Part shown: positions 7,704 to 15,258 of the stretch, one piece after another
How positions within the stretch are numbered: the first letter of the stretch is position 1
Layout: the number at the start of each line of letters is the position of its first letter
IMG/VR virus record: IMGVR_UViG_3300020027_000013
Coordinates: 1-48,350 of that record
Origin: a virus
Reading direction: 5' to 3' (one strand)
Length of the DNA: 48,350 nucleotides
Notes under the pieces: model-generated
The model's input: the letters and a program-made list of their open reading frames with translations, nothing else
Database searches by the model: none
Told to the model about the DNA's origin: nothing
Program-made: the position numbers and the translations under genes

Positions 7704-9305
7704 TTATACAAAGCTGACGTTAATTTTTTCAACGGCGGTTTTGCTGCCCGCAAGTATTCGATACTTCACAGTATCAAACGTGTGATTTTCGTAATCTTTG
7801 TCCGTTTCGTCGGTTTTTTCTTCGTCGCGCGGAATTGGCGGTAAAAGCTCAATTGTCGCAACGCAGTTGCGCATAAAGTATATGGCCTTACCCTCGCCTA
7901 GAATGGCAGCTTCGAGCCTATCGCGCAACAACTGCAACCCCATTGCGTTAGTGCCCGAGGATTTATCGCTTTCGGTCCAACTAATGCCGACCTTCTGCAT
8001 AGCAACTTCTGTCGTGTCAACGCTAACGTCATTAACGTTTCTAATCTGATTATCGGCGGGTCCGCCTCGCGGTTGCTTCTTAAAGTGTCCTAGCCGCATG
8101 AATTCAATCTCACGGCTTCGAATACCTTCAGCTACCTTCGTAGCCGACATTTTAAGACCTTTGTTCGTGCCTATATCGTCGCTGCCGTACCATTCACCAA
8201 CGCCGATTAAAGTACCGGCCGGAGGGCAAAATACCTTTCCGTCTGGCAGCACAACTTCTTCGCCATTGCATTCGGCAAACCATATGACACAAAACGGCGT
8301 AGTTGAACCCCAATCAAACGCCCGATCAACACGCCAGTAAGCCGGAACCGGAAACACAGGCAAGACGTGTTTATCAGCATGCCACAAATCATCAATAGCA
8401 CCGCCGGCCGTGACTTCCCAATCGCCATACAACCAAGCTCGTCTTAAGTTTGGTTCTTTGATTTTCTCAAGTTCGGCCACATATTCGGCCGTAAGGTAAA
8501 TGTTCTCGCGCCATGAACCAAATATATGAACTTGAGTTTTTACTACGTCAACTTCCTGCTTCGTCTTGGGATCAAAAACCCTAATAATTTCTTTGAACAA
8601 CTGGCCCGGAGCAGCTTTGTTGATAAAGCGGCGCTTAACCCAATTGTGTCCAGGACCGCTTGGGTTCGTAGTAGCGAACACTTCAAGCGGAATCGGCGGT
8701 AATGGTTGGCCGTTGTGGGCATCGTATACACGCCAAACTCGGTCAATGCCTTGAACAGCATTCGGAGTTCCTGCCGTTACTTTCTTATGCGGCGTATGTA
8801 TTTCAGGCGTAAATGAGCTTCGATTTGTTGACATCATTTTATCGTACAAATCGGGGTTAGCGTATTTCGTTAACTCGTTCCAACCTAAGAACGGATATTC
8901 ATGGCCGTGAAAGTCTTCGTAATCTTTTACTTTCTTAGCGTGCCTAAATAACAATTCTTCGCCAGTCGGCCAAACCCATTTATATTCTTGCGCCGATTCT
9001 TTGAACTGCGCCCCATCATTAAATGCGTTAAAGAAGCGCTTAGATTGCGCCACCAAATCAGCAAGGTGCTTATATTCAACGTCGAATATAACGCCGCGCC
9101 AGAATGCACCATAACCAAGACCAACGCGCGAGCGAAAGCGCATTAGCTGTACGATAGTCTTACCAGGCCCGCGAGCGCCGTGATACAGCGTTACATTAGC
9201 CGGACTATCTAATGCAAACTCTTGGCTAGTATTTGGTATTGGCTCCCAAACAATTTCCGGCGGCGGTAGTTCCTGCTTAACGCCTCTAGCGATTGCCGTT
9301 AGCAC
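7704..9305 (-). CDS. terL: Terminase large subunit
   Basis: 533 residues; the motor ATPase and headful or site-specific nuclease that packages DNA. Walker A is GARGPGKT at residues 43-50. A Walker B-like YPFLGWNE lies at 137-144 with the catalytic Glu at the end. The nuclease domain starts with FDWG at 330-333, supplying the first metal-binding Asp. The start is a GTG at 9305..9303 and overlaps the small subunit gene by 20 bases. Gene order small terminase, large terminase, portal supports the call. The packaging type cannot be decided from sequence alone. Confidence 0.92.
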   Translation of the reverse strand: MLTAIARGVKQELPPPEIVWEPIPNTSQEFALDSPANVTLYHGARGPGKTIVQLMRFRSRVGLGYGAFWRGVIFDVEYKHLADLVAQSKRFFNAFNDGAQFKESAQEYKWVWPTGEELLFRHAKKVKDYEDFHGHEYPFLGWNELTKYANPDLYDKMMSTNRSSFTPEIHTPHKKVTAGTPNAVQGIDRVWRVYDAHNGQPLPPIPLEVFATTNPSGPGHNWVKRRFINKAAPGQLFKEIIRVFDPKTKQEVDVVKTQVHIFGSWRENIYLTAEYVAELEKIKEPNLRRAWLYGDWEVTAGGAIDDLWHADKHVLPVFPVPAYWRVDRAFDWGSTTPFCVIWFAECNGEEVVLPDGKVFCPPAGTLIGVGEWYGSDDIGTNKGLKMSATKVAEGIRSREIEFMRLGHFKKQPRGGPADNQIRNVNDVSVDTTEVAMQKVGISWTESDKSSGTNAMGLQLLRDRLEAAILGEGKAIYFMRNCVATIELLPPIPRDEEKTDETDKDYENHTFDTVKYRILAGSKTAVEKINVSFV

Positions 9306-9840
9306 TTACGCTTACTTCTTTTCGTAAAAGCGTTTGCTGTTCAACTGCCATTCGTTCCCAATCTTCGCCATGAGTTTTCACAACCATGACTCTATTAACT
9401 TGCACGCTAGTATTGTTATTCACGTTATTTATGGCCGGCTTTTCAATAAACCCGCGCACGTCGCCATAAGCCCGCAACGCTTTAATCCGGCTGTCTCTAA
9501 CTTCGGGCGGCAAATCGTCGCGATTAGCCAGCGTCCAAATCAACCGAGCAAGTTCGGCCTTAGACGGTAAAAAGGCCGTCTCGCCGTCGTCTTCAGCATC
9601 AACAAAGGATTGCCGAAGTGTAATAACCTGCGGATCGTTCGGCCATTCAGCGGCAATGCGTAACGCGCGGCTAGTATCATTCGGGAACAGCACAAGCGCG
9701 ACTTTGAACGGCTCCGGCTCGCGCAAAGAAAGCTCAGCAAACCTTTCTTTAAGCGCAATTAATTCTTCCGGCGTTTCAGCTATCGCCGGGGGCGCTGCCG
9801 GTTGCGGCGTCGTCACTACAAATGGCGTCAACAGTTTCAT
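9286..9840 (-). CDS. terS: Terminase small subunit
   Basis: 184 residues, directly upstream of and overlapping the large subunit. The C-terminal half (SRIKALRAYGDVRGFIEKPA, then N-N-N-T-S-V-Q-V-N-R-V-M) resembles small terminases that recognise the packaging site and form a ring feeding the motor. A helical region around residues 90-130 (KAELARLIWTLANRDDLPPE) would be the DNA-binding/oligomerisation part. It starts inside the o-spanin gene (65-base overlap) without a clear ribosome site, suggesting coupling to the lysis genes. Confidence 0.7.
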   Translation of the reverse strand: MKLLTPFVVTTPQPAAPPAIAETPEELIALKERFAELSLREPEPFKVALVLFPNDTSRALRIAAEWPNDPQVITLRQSFVDAEDDGETAFLPSKAELARLIWTLANRDDLPPEVRDSRIKALRAYGDVRGFIEKPAINNVNNNTSVQVNRVMVVKTHGEDWERMAVEQQTLLRKEVSVSANGNR

Positions 9841-10027
9841 TGTGAGTAAGTATCTGTCGCGCGGTTTCTGTCGTCAACACATCGGAGCTTGAAACAGTAA
9901 TTATTTGCGCCCAAGAGCAAGACGTATCAATCGCGCTGGTACTTGTCGCGCAACCGCTTATCAATGCCAGCATCGCCCAAAGTACCAACGTCAGCGCGAG
10001 CATCAACAACCTTTTCGAGTGTTTCAT
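9776..10027 (-). CDS. o-spanin lipoprotein (Rz1-like)
   Basis: 83 residues with a lipoprotein signal peptide: basic KHSKR, hydrophobic residues 7-22 and lipobox LISGC with the lipidated Cys at residue 26. The mature part has CSW and ETARQILTHNETVDAIC, a pattern common in phage outer-membrane spanins. It overlaps the Rz-like gene by 101 bases in another frame, the usual nested Rz/Rz1 arrangement. The pair would bridge inner and outer membranes and fuse them in the last lysis step. Confidence 0.8.
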   Translation of the reverse strand: MKHSKRLLMLALTLVLWAMLALISGCATSTSAIDTSCSWAQIITVSSSDVLTTETARQILTHNETVDAICSDDAATGSAPGDS

Positions 10028-10172
10028 TTTTAGTTTGTTCCCGCTTAACTTCCGTTTCTAGAGTCTTTACCTGTTGAATCTTCTTGCCGGTGTTGCGCCC
10101 TTTCAAATACAACGCCAGCGCACCGCCAAACGCTGCAAAAAGCGCAGCAAGATAAGCATACAGTTTCATCAT
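9927..10172 (-). CDS. i-spanin (Rz-like)
   Basis: 81 residues. An N-terminal membrane anchor (about residues 4-24, LYAYLAALFAAFGGALALYL) is followed by a charged periplasmic coiled coil (KKIQQVKTLETEVKREQTKN and onward). It overlaps the endolysin stop by 4 bases (ATGA) and embeds the start of the o-spanin. Together these make a complete two-component spanin, implying a Gram-negative host. Confidence 0.8.
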   Translation of the reverse strand: MMKLYAYLAALFAAFGGALALYLKGRNTGKKIQQVKTLETEVKREQTKNETLEKVVDARADVGTLGDAGIDKRLRDKYQRD

Positions 10173-10648
10173 GTTTCGATCGCTTTTATAAAATGCGGCA
10201 AGGCTTGTTCAATCGTACCTTTACCAAACGGCGTATTATAAAACTTCTTCCAATATCGAGCCAGCAACCTAGGCTCGTTTGCCGGTAACGGATCGCGAAC
10301 ACGGCGATAATGAACAGCACACATAGCGACAGCATAATTAGCATTGCCAATTAGCTCTGTTGCCGGCGGTGATCCGCTTCCGTATTCACCAGCAAGTCTA
10401 AGAACTTTTTCAGCTAACTCCGGTTGATAGCGCAAATAGTTTTCCCACAAATCACGGTGCGTCGCGGGTTCCATTTGTCCGAATCCAAGCGCCGGCCCGT
10501 TTGGAACTTGAACTACGTACTGCAAATGCGATTCATGCAAGCACGTTCCAAGAACTAACGAAATGCGGTTTGTCTCGGCTAAGCCAATGCGTATTAGCAC
10601 CGGCAATACAATACGGTCTTTGAATTGTTTTACGTCTATTCCATACAT
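10169..10648 (-). CDS. Endolysin, lysozyme/transglycosylase-like
   Basis: 159 residues from the ATG at 10648 (MYGIDVKQFK). Longer starts would run through a terminator hairpin. The segment TCLHESHLQYVVQVPNG with Glu39, followed by GPALGFGQMEPATH (51-64), is the lysozyme-fold pattern E-S-x...G-x-G-Q-x-x-P, so it probably cleaves the glycan strand of peptidoglycan. No signal peptide is visible; export would rely on a holin such as 14648..14995. The spanin genes follow at once. The only plausible ribosome site (GGCGGC) lies in the 3' arm of the hairpin. Confidence 0.75.
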   Translation of the reverse strand: MYGIDVKQFKDRIVLPVLIRIGLAETNRISLVLGTCLHESHLQYVVQVPNGPALGFGQMEPATHRDLWENYLRYQPELAEKVLRLAGEYGSGSPPATELIGNANYAVAMCAVHYRRVRDPLPANEPRLLARYWKKFYNTPFGKGTIEQALPHFIKAIET

Positions 10649-10650
10649 AA

Positions 10651-10693
10651 AAAAGCCGCCGAATGCTCCAAACTGCGAAGACACTCGGCGGCT
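10651..10693 (-). terminator. Rho-independent terminator just before the endolysin
   Basis: On the minus strand a 9-bp perfect stem AGCCGCCGA/TCGGCGGCT, extendable to 12 bp with one G-U pair, is followed by a run of six T. It ends a few bases before the endolysin ATG. It should stop or reduce transcription from the fibre genes into lysis genes. It also carries the only Shine-Dalgarno-like bases of the endolysin. Confidence 0.75.
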
Positions 10694-10700
10694 AACTAAT

Positions 10701-10758
10701 GTTCTGAATTTCAGAACAATCGACGGAAGAACTTACGGATTGAATCCGCAAGCCGTCG
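10701..10758. repeat. Two inverted repeats in the gap before the lysis cassette
   Basis: A 17-base perfect palindrome GTTCTGAATTTCAGAAC lies at 10701..10717. A nested hairpin follows at 10721..10758, with outer arms CGACGG/CCGTCG and inner arms CGGATT/AATCCG around a single G. They fill the non-coding gap between the fibre cluster and the endolysin terminator. The first could be a protein-binding operator or a second weak stem; no T-tract follows either one. Confidence 0.5.
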
Positions 10759-10769
10759 CAACGCCTTTA

Positions 10770-11096
10770 CTATTCGGTCGCCCCATCCGTCGGCGCTTCC
10801 GGGGGCGACAGGTCGAAAGTTTGGTTATCAATTTCCAAGAAGTCCGACTCATTACCGCGCGAATCTAGCGCGGTAACATGCACGTCATACTGACCTTCCA
10901 AACCTGCCATTGCCGGAATGTTCGCGGCCGGAATTCGCGTGTAACCGTCTGCGTCCGGCGTCGGCTTCGCAACGTCGTTAAACGGTTCATCGTATTCGGC
11001 CGGCGTGTTGGCTTCACGAACTCGAACACGATTTTTGACGGTATCGGCCGAAACCGACTGCTTAAAACGGACAACGATTTCTTTAACTTGAGCCAT
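10770..11096 (-). CDS. Fibronectin-III-like accessory tail protein
   Basis: 108 residues from the ATG at 11096, with GAGG seven bases upstream. One beta-sandwich-like domain: strands VKEIVVRFKQ, then YTRIPAANI and GQYDVHVTALDSRGNESDF, the last being the typical end of a fibronectin type III repeat. It is the last gene of the fibre cluster before the lysis terminator. It is probably a virion surface or tail-fibre accessory protein; no binding partner can be named. Confidence 0.55.
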   Translation of the reverse strand: MAQVKEIVVRFKQSVSADTVKNRVRVREANTPAEYDEPFNDVAKPTPDADGYTRIPAANIPAMAGLEGQYDVHVTALDSRGNESDFLEIDNQTFDLSPPEAPTDGATE

Positions 11097-11116
11097 CTTC
11101 AATCCTCACTTTGGGT

Positions 11117-11533
11117 TTAAGGAACGTCTTCTATGCCGCCGTCTGTTGGAGCTTCGATAGCACCTTCGGTCGGAGCGGGAGCACGGATTAATTTGGTTGC
11201 GGGCGGCGACGACGGAGCACTAACCTTTGTCGCAACAATTGCAGCAACGGTGTAGCTTCTGAAACCTGGCGGTTCTAGCCGCAAGTTGTACGCCATGGGT
11301 TGCCCAGCTATGCCGCGAATTGGCGGCGTAACAACGAGCTTCGTGTCTCGATACACAAAGTAATCAATAACCGTTCCGGCCGGTATCGGAGCGTTGTTCG
11401 TGTATTCTGTTGGCGGTAGCCATGTCAAACACGCGTCGGTTCGCGGGCAAGATGGCCCAAGCACTTGCATTAAACCAACAAGCGAAGCGGCTGCTACAGC
11501 ACCGCCGCTAGCTGCCAATGTTTTCGGGTTCAT
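11117..11533 (-). CDS. Putative secreted/virion FN3-like protein
   Basis: 138 residues from the ATG at 11533, which overlaps the previous stop by 4 bases. The N-terminus is signal-like (basic start, hydrophobic AASGGAVAAASLVGLMQVL), followed by a Cys pair (CPRTDAC) and a beta-sandwich-like segment (DYFVYRDTK to RSYTVAAIVA). A C-terminal tail of about 30 residues repeats A-P-T-E/D-G-x-I. It may be membrane-inserted or a tail-associated protein. Confidence 0.5.
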   Translation of the reverse strand: MNPKTLAASGGAVAAASLVGLMQVLGPSCPRTDACLTWLPPTEYTNNAPIPAGTVIDYFVYRDTKLVVTPPIRGIAGQPMAYNLRLEPPGFRSYTVAAIVATKVSAPSSPPATKLIRAPAPTEGAIEAPTDGGIEDVP

Positions 11534-11889
11534 GTTTTGGTTACGTCCCAATAAAAACGGTATTTGTTTTTGAATATGGTTCCTATCTTACCGGCCGTAT
11601 CGGTTTGTTGCACGTCGTACCAATACGTTTTATTGCCTGGCAAATCGGCGTTAGCATCCGTCCAAGGAAAAATTACTTGGCCTATGCCAACACCAGGAAC
11701 AACAACCCCAACACTTTGCATTAATTGCATTCCGACAAGCGGACCTAAATCAATATCGGCGTTTGGATTACGGTGCGTGTTCAACGTCAATAAGTAACTA
11801 AACCCGGTAATATCACCAGTAACGTTGATAATGTCCGGTCGCGTATCGCCGCGCTTACGTTCTAATTCACCACCGGTAATTTCGCTCAT
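11530..11889 (-). CDS. Baseplate/fibre-associated protein, BppU-like N-terminal domain
   Basis: 119 residues. The RGDTRPDIINVTGDITGFSY start, the Y-W-Y-D-V-Q-Q-T-D segment near residue 92 and the closing GTIFKNKYRFYWDVTK match a frequent phage beta-domain found in upper baseplate/fibre connector proteins. It lies between the repeat-bearing fibre (4-base overlap) and the FN3-like genes, suggesting that it helps attach or fold the fibre. Confidence 0.6.
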   Translation of the reverse strand: MSEITGGELERKRGDTRPDIINVTGDITGFSYLLTLNTHRNPNADIDLGPLVGMQLMQSVGVVVPGVGIGQVIFPWTDANADLPGNKTYWYDVQQTDTAGKIGTIFKNKYRFYWDVTKT

Positions 11890-13490
11890 AACTCGAATGC
11901 CTGCTCTGAATTCGCAACAGCGATTACATAGACTTGTTCGGAGTTGTTTAGCATTACTACAAACGATTGTATTGAATTCGGATACAACGCACTGACTGGA
12001 ACCAGCAAGCTTGCGTCTTTGCCTTGAATGATATACACGCCGGTCGAAGCCTGCAAGACATGCGCGAGCGCAAGACGCACGTCTTGCCCAATTATTTCAT
12101 ATGTTCCAGCTTCCGCATTTAGCTTAGCAGCATGAACATTAACAACAGGTTTGCCGCTAATTGAATACGTTCCCGCTTCCGCAACAAGCTTCTTAACAAG
12201 ATTAAACGCAATTGTTTGTCCGCTTATTGAATAACTACCGGCAGCAACGCTAATGCGTTTAGCGGAACTTAAACTTGCGGCTTGCCCGGTAATTATATAC
12301 GAACCGGCTTCCGCGTTCATTATCGCGGCGATTGCATCGTAAAGTAGGTTCGCATTTTGGCCCGAAATCGTATACGTACCGACCGACGCAACGAGCTTAC
12401 GAACAGCTTGCAGCGCTACCGCTTGACCTGTTATCGCGTATGCACCTGCTTCGGCAGTCATACGTCGGCCATGTACCAATATGGCGTCATGCCCGGTAAT
12501 CGTGTATGCGCCCACATTGGCGAGCAAGGTTCGCAGCCGGATCAACACGGCAGCGTTTCCGGTAATCCCGTATGACCCCGCTCCGGCCGCTAGGATGCGC
12601 GTAGCGCGCAGCAAAGCAGCTTGCCCCGCAACCGTATACGTCCCAAGCTCGGCCGCAAGCCTACGAGCGGCACGGAGCGCGGCGGCTTGTCCGCTGACGG
12701 CATACGTGCCGGCATCCGCTGCCAATCTTCGCGCTGCTTTGTTTACCGCCGCTTGACCGCTTATAGCATACGAACCCGGAGCGCACGTCATGCTGTAATT
12801 GGTAACAGAAGACGGATTAGCAAAAATCGCTTGCTGAATTATGTAATTGTTATTAGCGGTCGAAGTAAACGAAGCATTGCGAGCAATAGCCGTCGTTTGT
12901 ATTTCGTATTCGCTCGAAACGATTACTTCGGTGCTAACAGAATGTTCGGCGTTAATCGGCTCTGTGAAGTTTGTACCGGCTGCAACATAGCTAGAACCAG
13001 AACCGGCCGCGCTTGCGTTAGCTATGCCACCCCATATCAAAGCATTAGCAGCAGCCGGCGTTAACGTTCCAGTTCCTGCCGTTGCACCATCGGTACCAGT
13101 TCCAACGGCCGTTTGATAACGCCGTTGTCCGGCTTCGAACGGATCGGAACCTATCGTAAGCGTGTTAGTGTGTTCTTGTGCGCTTATACCGCGATAGCCA
13201 ACAACGTTGCTAAAATTCGCCGTTACGGTTGTAAAGGCCGCAACGTTCCAAGCGTAGGCAATGGCAGAAGAAGGTGCAGCACCAGCGGCGTTTTGACGCT
13301 GACGTATTGTGTAGGTGTTGCCGGCAGTATCAGTAACACTAGTTAGCAGGTTAACATCGGAACTATTCCACGTAACCTGCAATACAACAAGACTGCCGGC
13401 AAGAACAGCAACGCCAGCAGCGGCCGGCAGATTGTTAAGAGTAACGCCGGCAGTACCAGCATTCCAAGCTTGCCGGAAACTATAAGACAT
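11886..13490 (-). CDS. Tail fibre-like protein with 22-residue repeats
   Basis: 534 residues. Residues 1-230 form a beta-rich head (AGSLVVLQVTWNSSDVNLLT, then N-T-Y-T-I-R-Q) seen in many phage structural proteins. Residues 236-498 hold about twelve 22-residue repeats with consensus A-x-x-G-[TS]-Y-x-[IV]-[ST]-G-Q-x-A-x-L-x-x-x-R-x-L-x, and a short tail follows. The repeats could form a beta-solenoid or fibrous stalk. No chaperone or esterase domain is visible. It starts a 4-gene overlapping cluster, so it is probably a side fibre or capsid/tail decoration. Confidence 0.65.
   Translation of the reverse strand: MSYSFRQAWNAGTAGVTLNNLPAAAGVAVLAGSLVVLQVTWNSSDVNLLTSVTDTAGNTYTIRQRQNAAGAAPSSAIAYAWNVAAFTTVTANFSNVVGYRGISAQEHTNTLTIGSDPFEAGQRRYQTAVGTGTDGATAGTGTLTPAAANALIWGGIANASAAGSGSSYVAAGTNFTEPINAEHSVSTEVIVSSEYEIQTTAIARNASFTSTANNNYIIQQAIFANPSSVTNYSMTCAPGSYAISGQAAVNKAARRLAADAGTYAVSGQAAALRAARRLAAELGTYTVAGQAALLRATRILAAGAGSYGITGNAAVLIRLRTLLANVGAYTITGHDAILVHGRRMTAEAGAYAITGQAVALQAVRKLVASVGTYTISGQNANLLYDAIAAIMNAEAGSYIITGQAASLSSAKRISVAAGSYSISGQTIAFNLVKKLVAEAGTYSISGKPVVNVHAAKLNAEAGTYEIIGQDVRLALAHVLQASTGVYIIQGKDASLLVPVSALYPNSIQSFVVMLNNSEQVYVIAVANSEQAFEL
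11997..12785 (-). repeat. About 12 tandem 66-base coding repeats
   Basis: The DNA encoding residues 236-498 of the fibre-like gene repeats with a 66-base period (22 codons). The Gly, Tyr and Gly-Gln positions are conserved, but DNA identity between units is only partial, indicating old duplications under protein-level selection. One unit is three residues longer. Confidence 0.8.
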
Positions 13491-13520
13491 GAAGAAACGC
13501 CGCTTTTAATCGGCGGGAAA

Positions 13521-13808
13521 TTATTCGTCGCTAGGTTCAGCGGCGATGGTTGCGCGAAGCTGCATGCGCGTTGCGCACAAACGGCCGTAGCGTTCTTTCA
13601 GCGCAAGGTAATCTTCAATAGGCATGCCACGCAATTCGTCGCGAGCGGTGACAGCAGCGTTGATGCGCGCTTTAAGCGCGTTTTCTTCTTCAAGCAAAGC
13701 GTCAATTGCAGCGTCGCCCGATGCGATATTTTCGTCATGCTCGGCAATCTGTTCGCCAAGCGTCGCAATCTTCGCTTCCAATTCAACAAGTGCGGCTTTC
13801 ATACTCAT
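13521..13808 (-). CDS. Coiled-coil protein of the fibre cluster
   Basis: 95 residues, almost wholly helical with heptad-like spacing (LVELEAKIATLGEQIAEHDE to ENALKARINA). No membrane span or enzyme motif. A short hairpin, CGCCG/CGGCG, follows its stop codon near 13498. It may be a trimeric coiled-coil linker or assembly factor for the fibre gene that follows. Confidence 0.6.
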   Translation of the reverse strand: MSMKAALVELEAKIATLGEQIAEHDENIASGDAAIDALLEEENALKARINAAVTARDELRGMPIEDYLALKERYGRLCATRMQLRATIAAEPSDE

Positions 13809-13813
13809 ATTTG

Positions 13814-14245
13814 TTACGCCATTGTCCAGAAACCAGCGGAGCCGTCAAAGTCCCAAGTGAAAGTCTCAGTAACAAGTAGCGTGATACTCGAAGCGTAATC
13901 GTAATAAGCCACCAACGGATCGGCCGGCGACGTTGGCGAATCGTTGAGGATCGGGAAGTAACGAAACGGGCCAATGCTGCCGCCGGAAGCGGTCATTACT
14001 TCATCGGCAATCGTGACTTTAGCCGTGCCGCCGGAGCGGGTAAGCGCGACAGTATCGAGGGTCAAGCCGCCGGCCGTGTATCCGTTCGCCGTGCTAAGAT
14101 CAGCCGGCAAATCCGCCTCGACTTCATCGGCGGCGGCGTCGGGAGCGGTATTTGACGCTTGAATCTTGAAAGTATGCGCGCCCCAATTGTGAACCGCGCT
14201 CGCCAAGTCTTCTACATACTGTTCGAACTTAACATACGTTGCCAT
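13814..14245 (-). CDS. Conserved phage structural-type protein
   Basis: 143 residues. The pattern MATYVKFEQYVEDLASAVHN, T-F-K-I-Q-A-S-N-T-A-P, GGSIGPFRYF, AYYDYASSITL and a closing ETFTWDFDGSAGF belongs to a widespread phage family usually found near fibre and lysis genes. It is predicted to be beta-rich and virion-associated. The exact role is unknown; a decoration or fibre-associated role is likely. Confidence 0.65.
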   Translation of the reverse strand: MATYVKFEQYVEDLASAVHNWGAHTFKIQASNTAPDAAADEVEADLPADLSTANGYTAGGLTLDTVALTRSGGTAKVTIADEVMTASGGSIGPFRYFPILNDSPTSPADPLVAYYDYASSITLLVTETFTWDFDGSAGFWTMA

Positions 14246-14247
14246 GC

Positions 14248-14535
14248 TTATTTTTTCCTGGCTAGCTCGGGAAGGCCGGCAGCATGGGCGGTGATAATGT
14301 CACGCATGCCCTCCGCACGCAAGCGGATGCCATGCTTGACGATTAACGGCTTACCTTTCAAGACGTTGCCGTTGTCGTCAACCCACACTATGCCGATTTC
14401 CGAGCCGTCGTTACTCGTAATTCGTAACACTTCGCCGTTCGTACTGACTTCCGCAACGACCTTTCCGACAATGCGTCGGCCAATTTCACCGCAAGCATTT
14501 GCTGGCGTTATGGGTACAGGCTGCTTGCTGTTCAT
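14248..14535 (-). CDS. Hypothetical small beta-domain protein
   Basis: 95 residues. Strands GEVLRITSNDGSEIGIVWVD suggest a small barrel, followed by a helical end (RAEGMRDIITAHAAGLPELA). The ATG overlaps the preceding 39-codon membrane peptide gene by ATGA. It lies between membrane genes and fibre genes. No family is recognised. Confidence 0.65.
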   Translation of the reverse strand: MNSKQPVPITPANACGEIGRRIVGKVVAEVSTNGEVLRITSNDGSEIGIVWVDDNGNVLKGKPLIVKHGIRLRAEGMRDIITAHAAGLPELARKK

Positions 14536-14651
14536 TCGGGCTTATTGTCCATGTAACCTAGTATGCTTGCGCCTCGCAACGCAGCATACACACGGCGAAG
14601 CACCAGCGCAACGACAGCGCCAGCTATAAAGCAGATAACGCCAGTTATCAC
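14532..14651 (-). CDS. 39-residue single-span membrane peptide
   Basis: A GTG start at 14651 overlaps the holin-like stop by GTGA, and its TGA overlaps the next ATG by ATGA, so coupling at both ends argues for a real gene. It encodes a hydrophobic N-terminal span (VITGVICFIAGAVVALVL), then RRVYAALRGAS and a polar tail. Its position directly after the holin-like gene suggests an antiholin or holin partner, but this is an inference. Confidence 0.65.
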   Translation of the reverse strand: MITGVICFIAGAVVALVLRRVYAALRGASILGYMDNKPE

Positions 14652-14995
14652 GCGGCGTTACCTTGAATCGAAGTCGGCGGCATTATCGGAGCATCGAGCT
14701 TCTTTTGTTTCACAATGCGTGCGAGCATGGAAGCGACGAATACAAGGATCGTTGCATATTGCAACATATTCGGCGGCAAGAAGTTCTTTAACTCCGGTGG
14801 AAGCATCGCCCAAGTGTTCAAAGCCGTATCGGGAAACGCTGTAACGAAACCTTGCAGCGCGACGCCTAGCGCGGCGAGACGAATCGACCAGAACTTAGCG
14901 AATTCATGTATGTTCGGAATCAGCTTGTTTCTGTACACAATGAAAAAGACGCAAATCATTGTGATGATAACGCCGATAAGAATTGCGAACTTCAT
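14648..14995 (-). CDS. Holin-like membrane protein
   Basis: 115 residues with probably three membrane spans: residues 3-21 (FAILIGVIITMICVFFIVY), about 38-54 (IRLAALGVALQGFVTAF) and about 79-94 (YATILVFVASMLARIV), ending in a basic tail. The FWSIRLAALGVALQ...FPDTAL pattern resembles a phage holin group (DUF7940-like). A holin would open the inner membrane for the endolysin at 10169..10648. It lies in a run of three to four membrane genes joined by 4-base overlaps just after the late promoter. Confidence 0.65.
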   Translation of the reverse strand: MKFAILIGVIITMICVFFIVYRNKLIPNIHEFAKFWSIRLAALGVALQGFVTAFPDTALNTWAMLPPELKNFLPPNMLQYATILVFVASMLARIVKQKKLDAPIMPPTSIQGNAA

Positions 14996-15255
14996 GGGGT
15001 GTTTCCCTTTGATTCATTGCGACCCTGTTCCAAACCTTCGGCCTTTCCTTCAGCCGTGCCTTGCTTCTTAGCAGTTTCGGCCAATTTTGCACTAAGACCG
15101 TTGGCTAACTTCTCAACCTTTTCAATCTTAGCAATTTGAACTTCACTACGTAATTTAGACGCGCGGCCGTTAATGAAAAGCAAGACCGGCGAAACAATGC
15201 CGCCAACCGCGCTAATGATTAACGCAATGGCGGTCAATGTCGGCGCGTCAAGCAT
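14992..15255 (-). CDS. Membrane-anchored coiled-coil protein
   Basis: 87 residues: one N-terminal span (residues 7-28, LTAIALIISAVGGIVSPVLL) then a charged helix (SEVQIAKIEKVEKLANGLSA to Q-G-R-N-E). The ATGA overlap couples it to the holin-like gene. It could be a holin or antiholin, or an inner-membrane accessory protein. Confidence 0.6.
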   Translation of the reverse strand: MLDAPTLTAIALIISAVGGIVSPVLLFINGRASKLRSEVQIAKIEKVEKLANGLSAKLAETAKKQGTAEGKAEGLEQGRNESKGNTP

Positions 15256-15258
15256 TTG

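Noticed and set aside
9656-9892. Plus-strand frame opposite the small terminase and spanin genes
   Set aside because: Antisense to two overlapping genes supported by lipobox and operon structure.
11997-12785. Tandem repeats as a CRISPR array
   Set aside because: Units are contiguous, in frame, without spacers, and encode a regular protein repeat.
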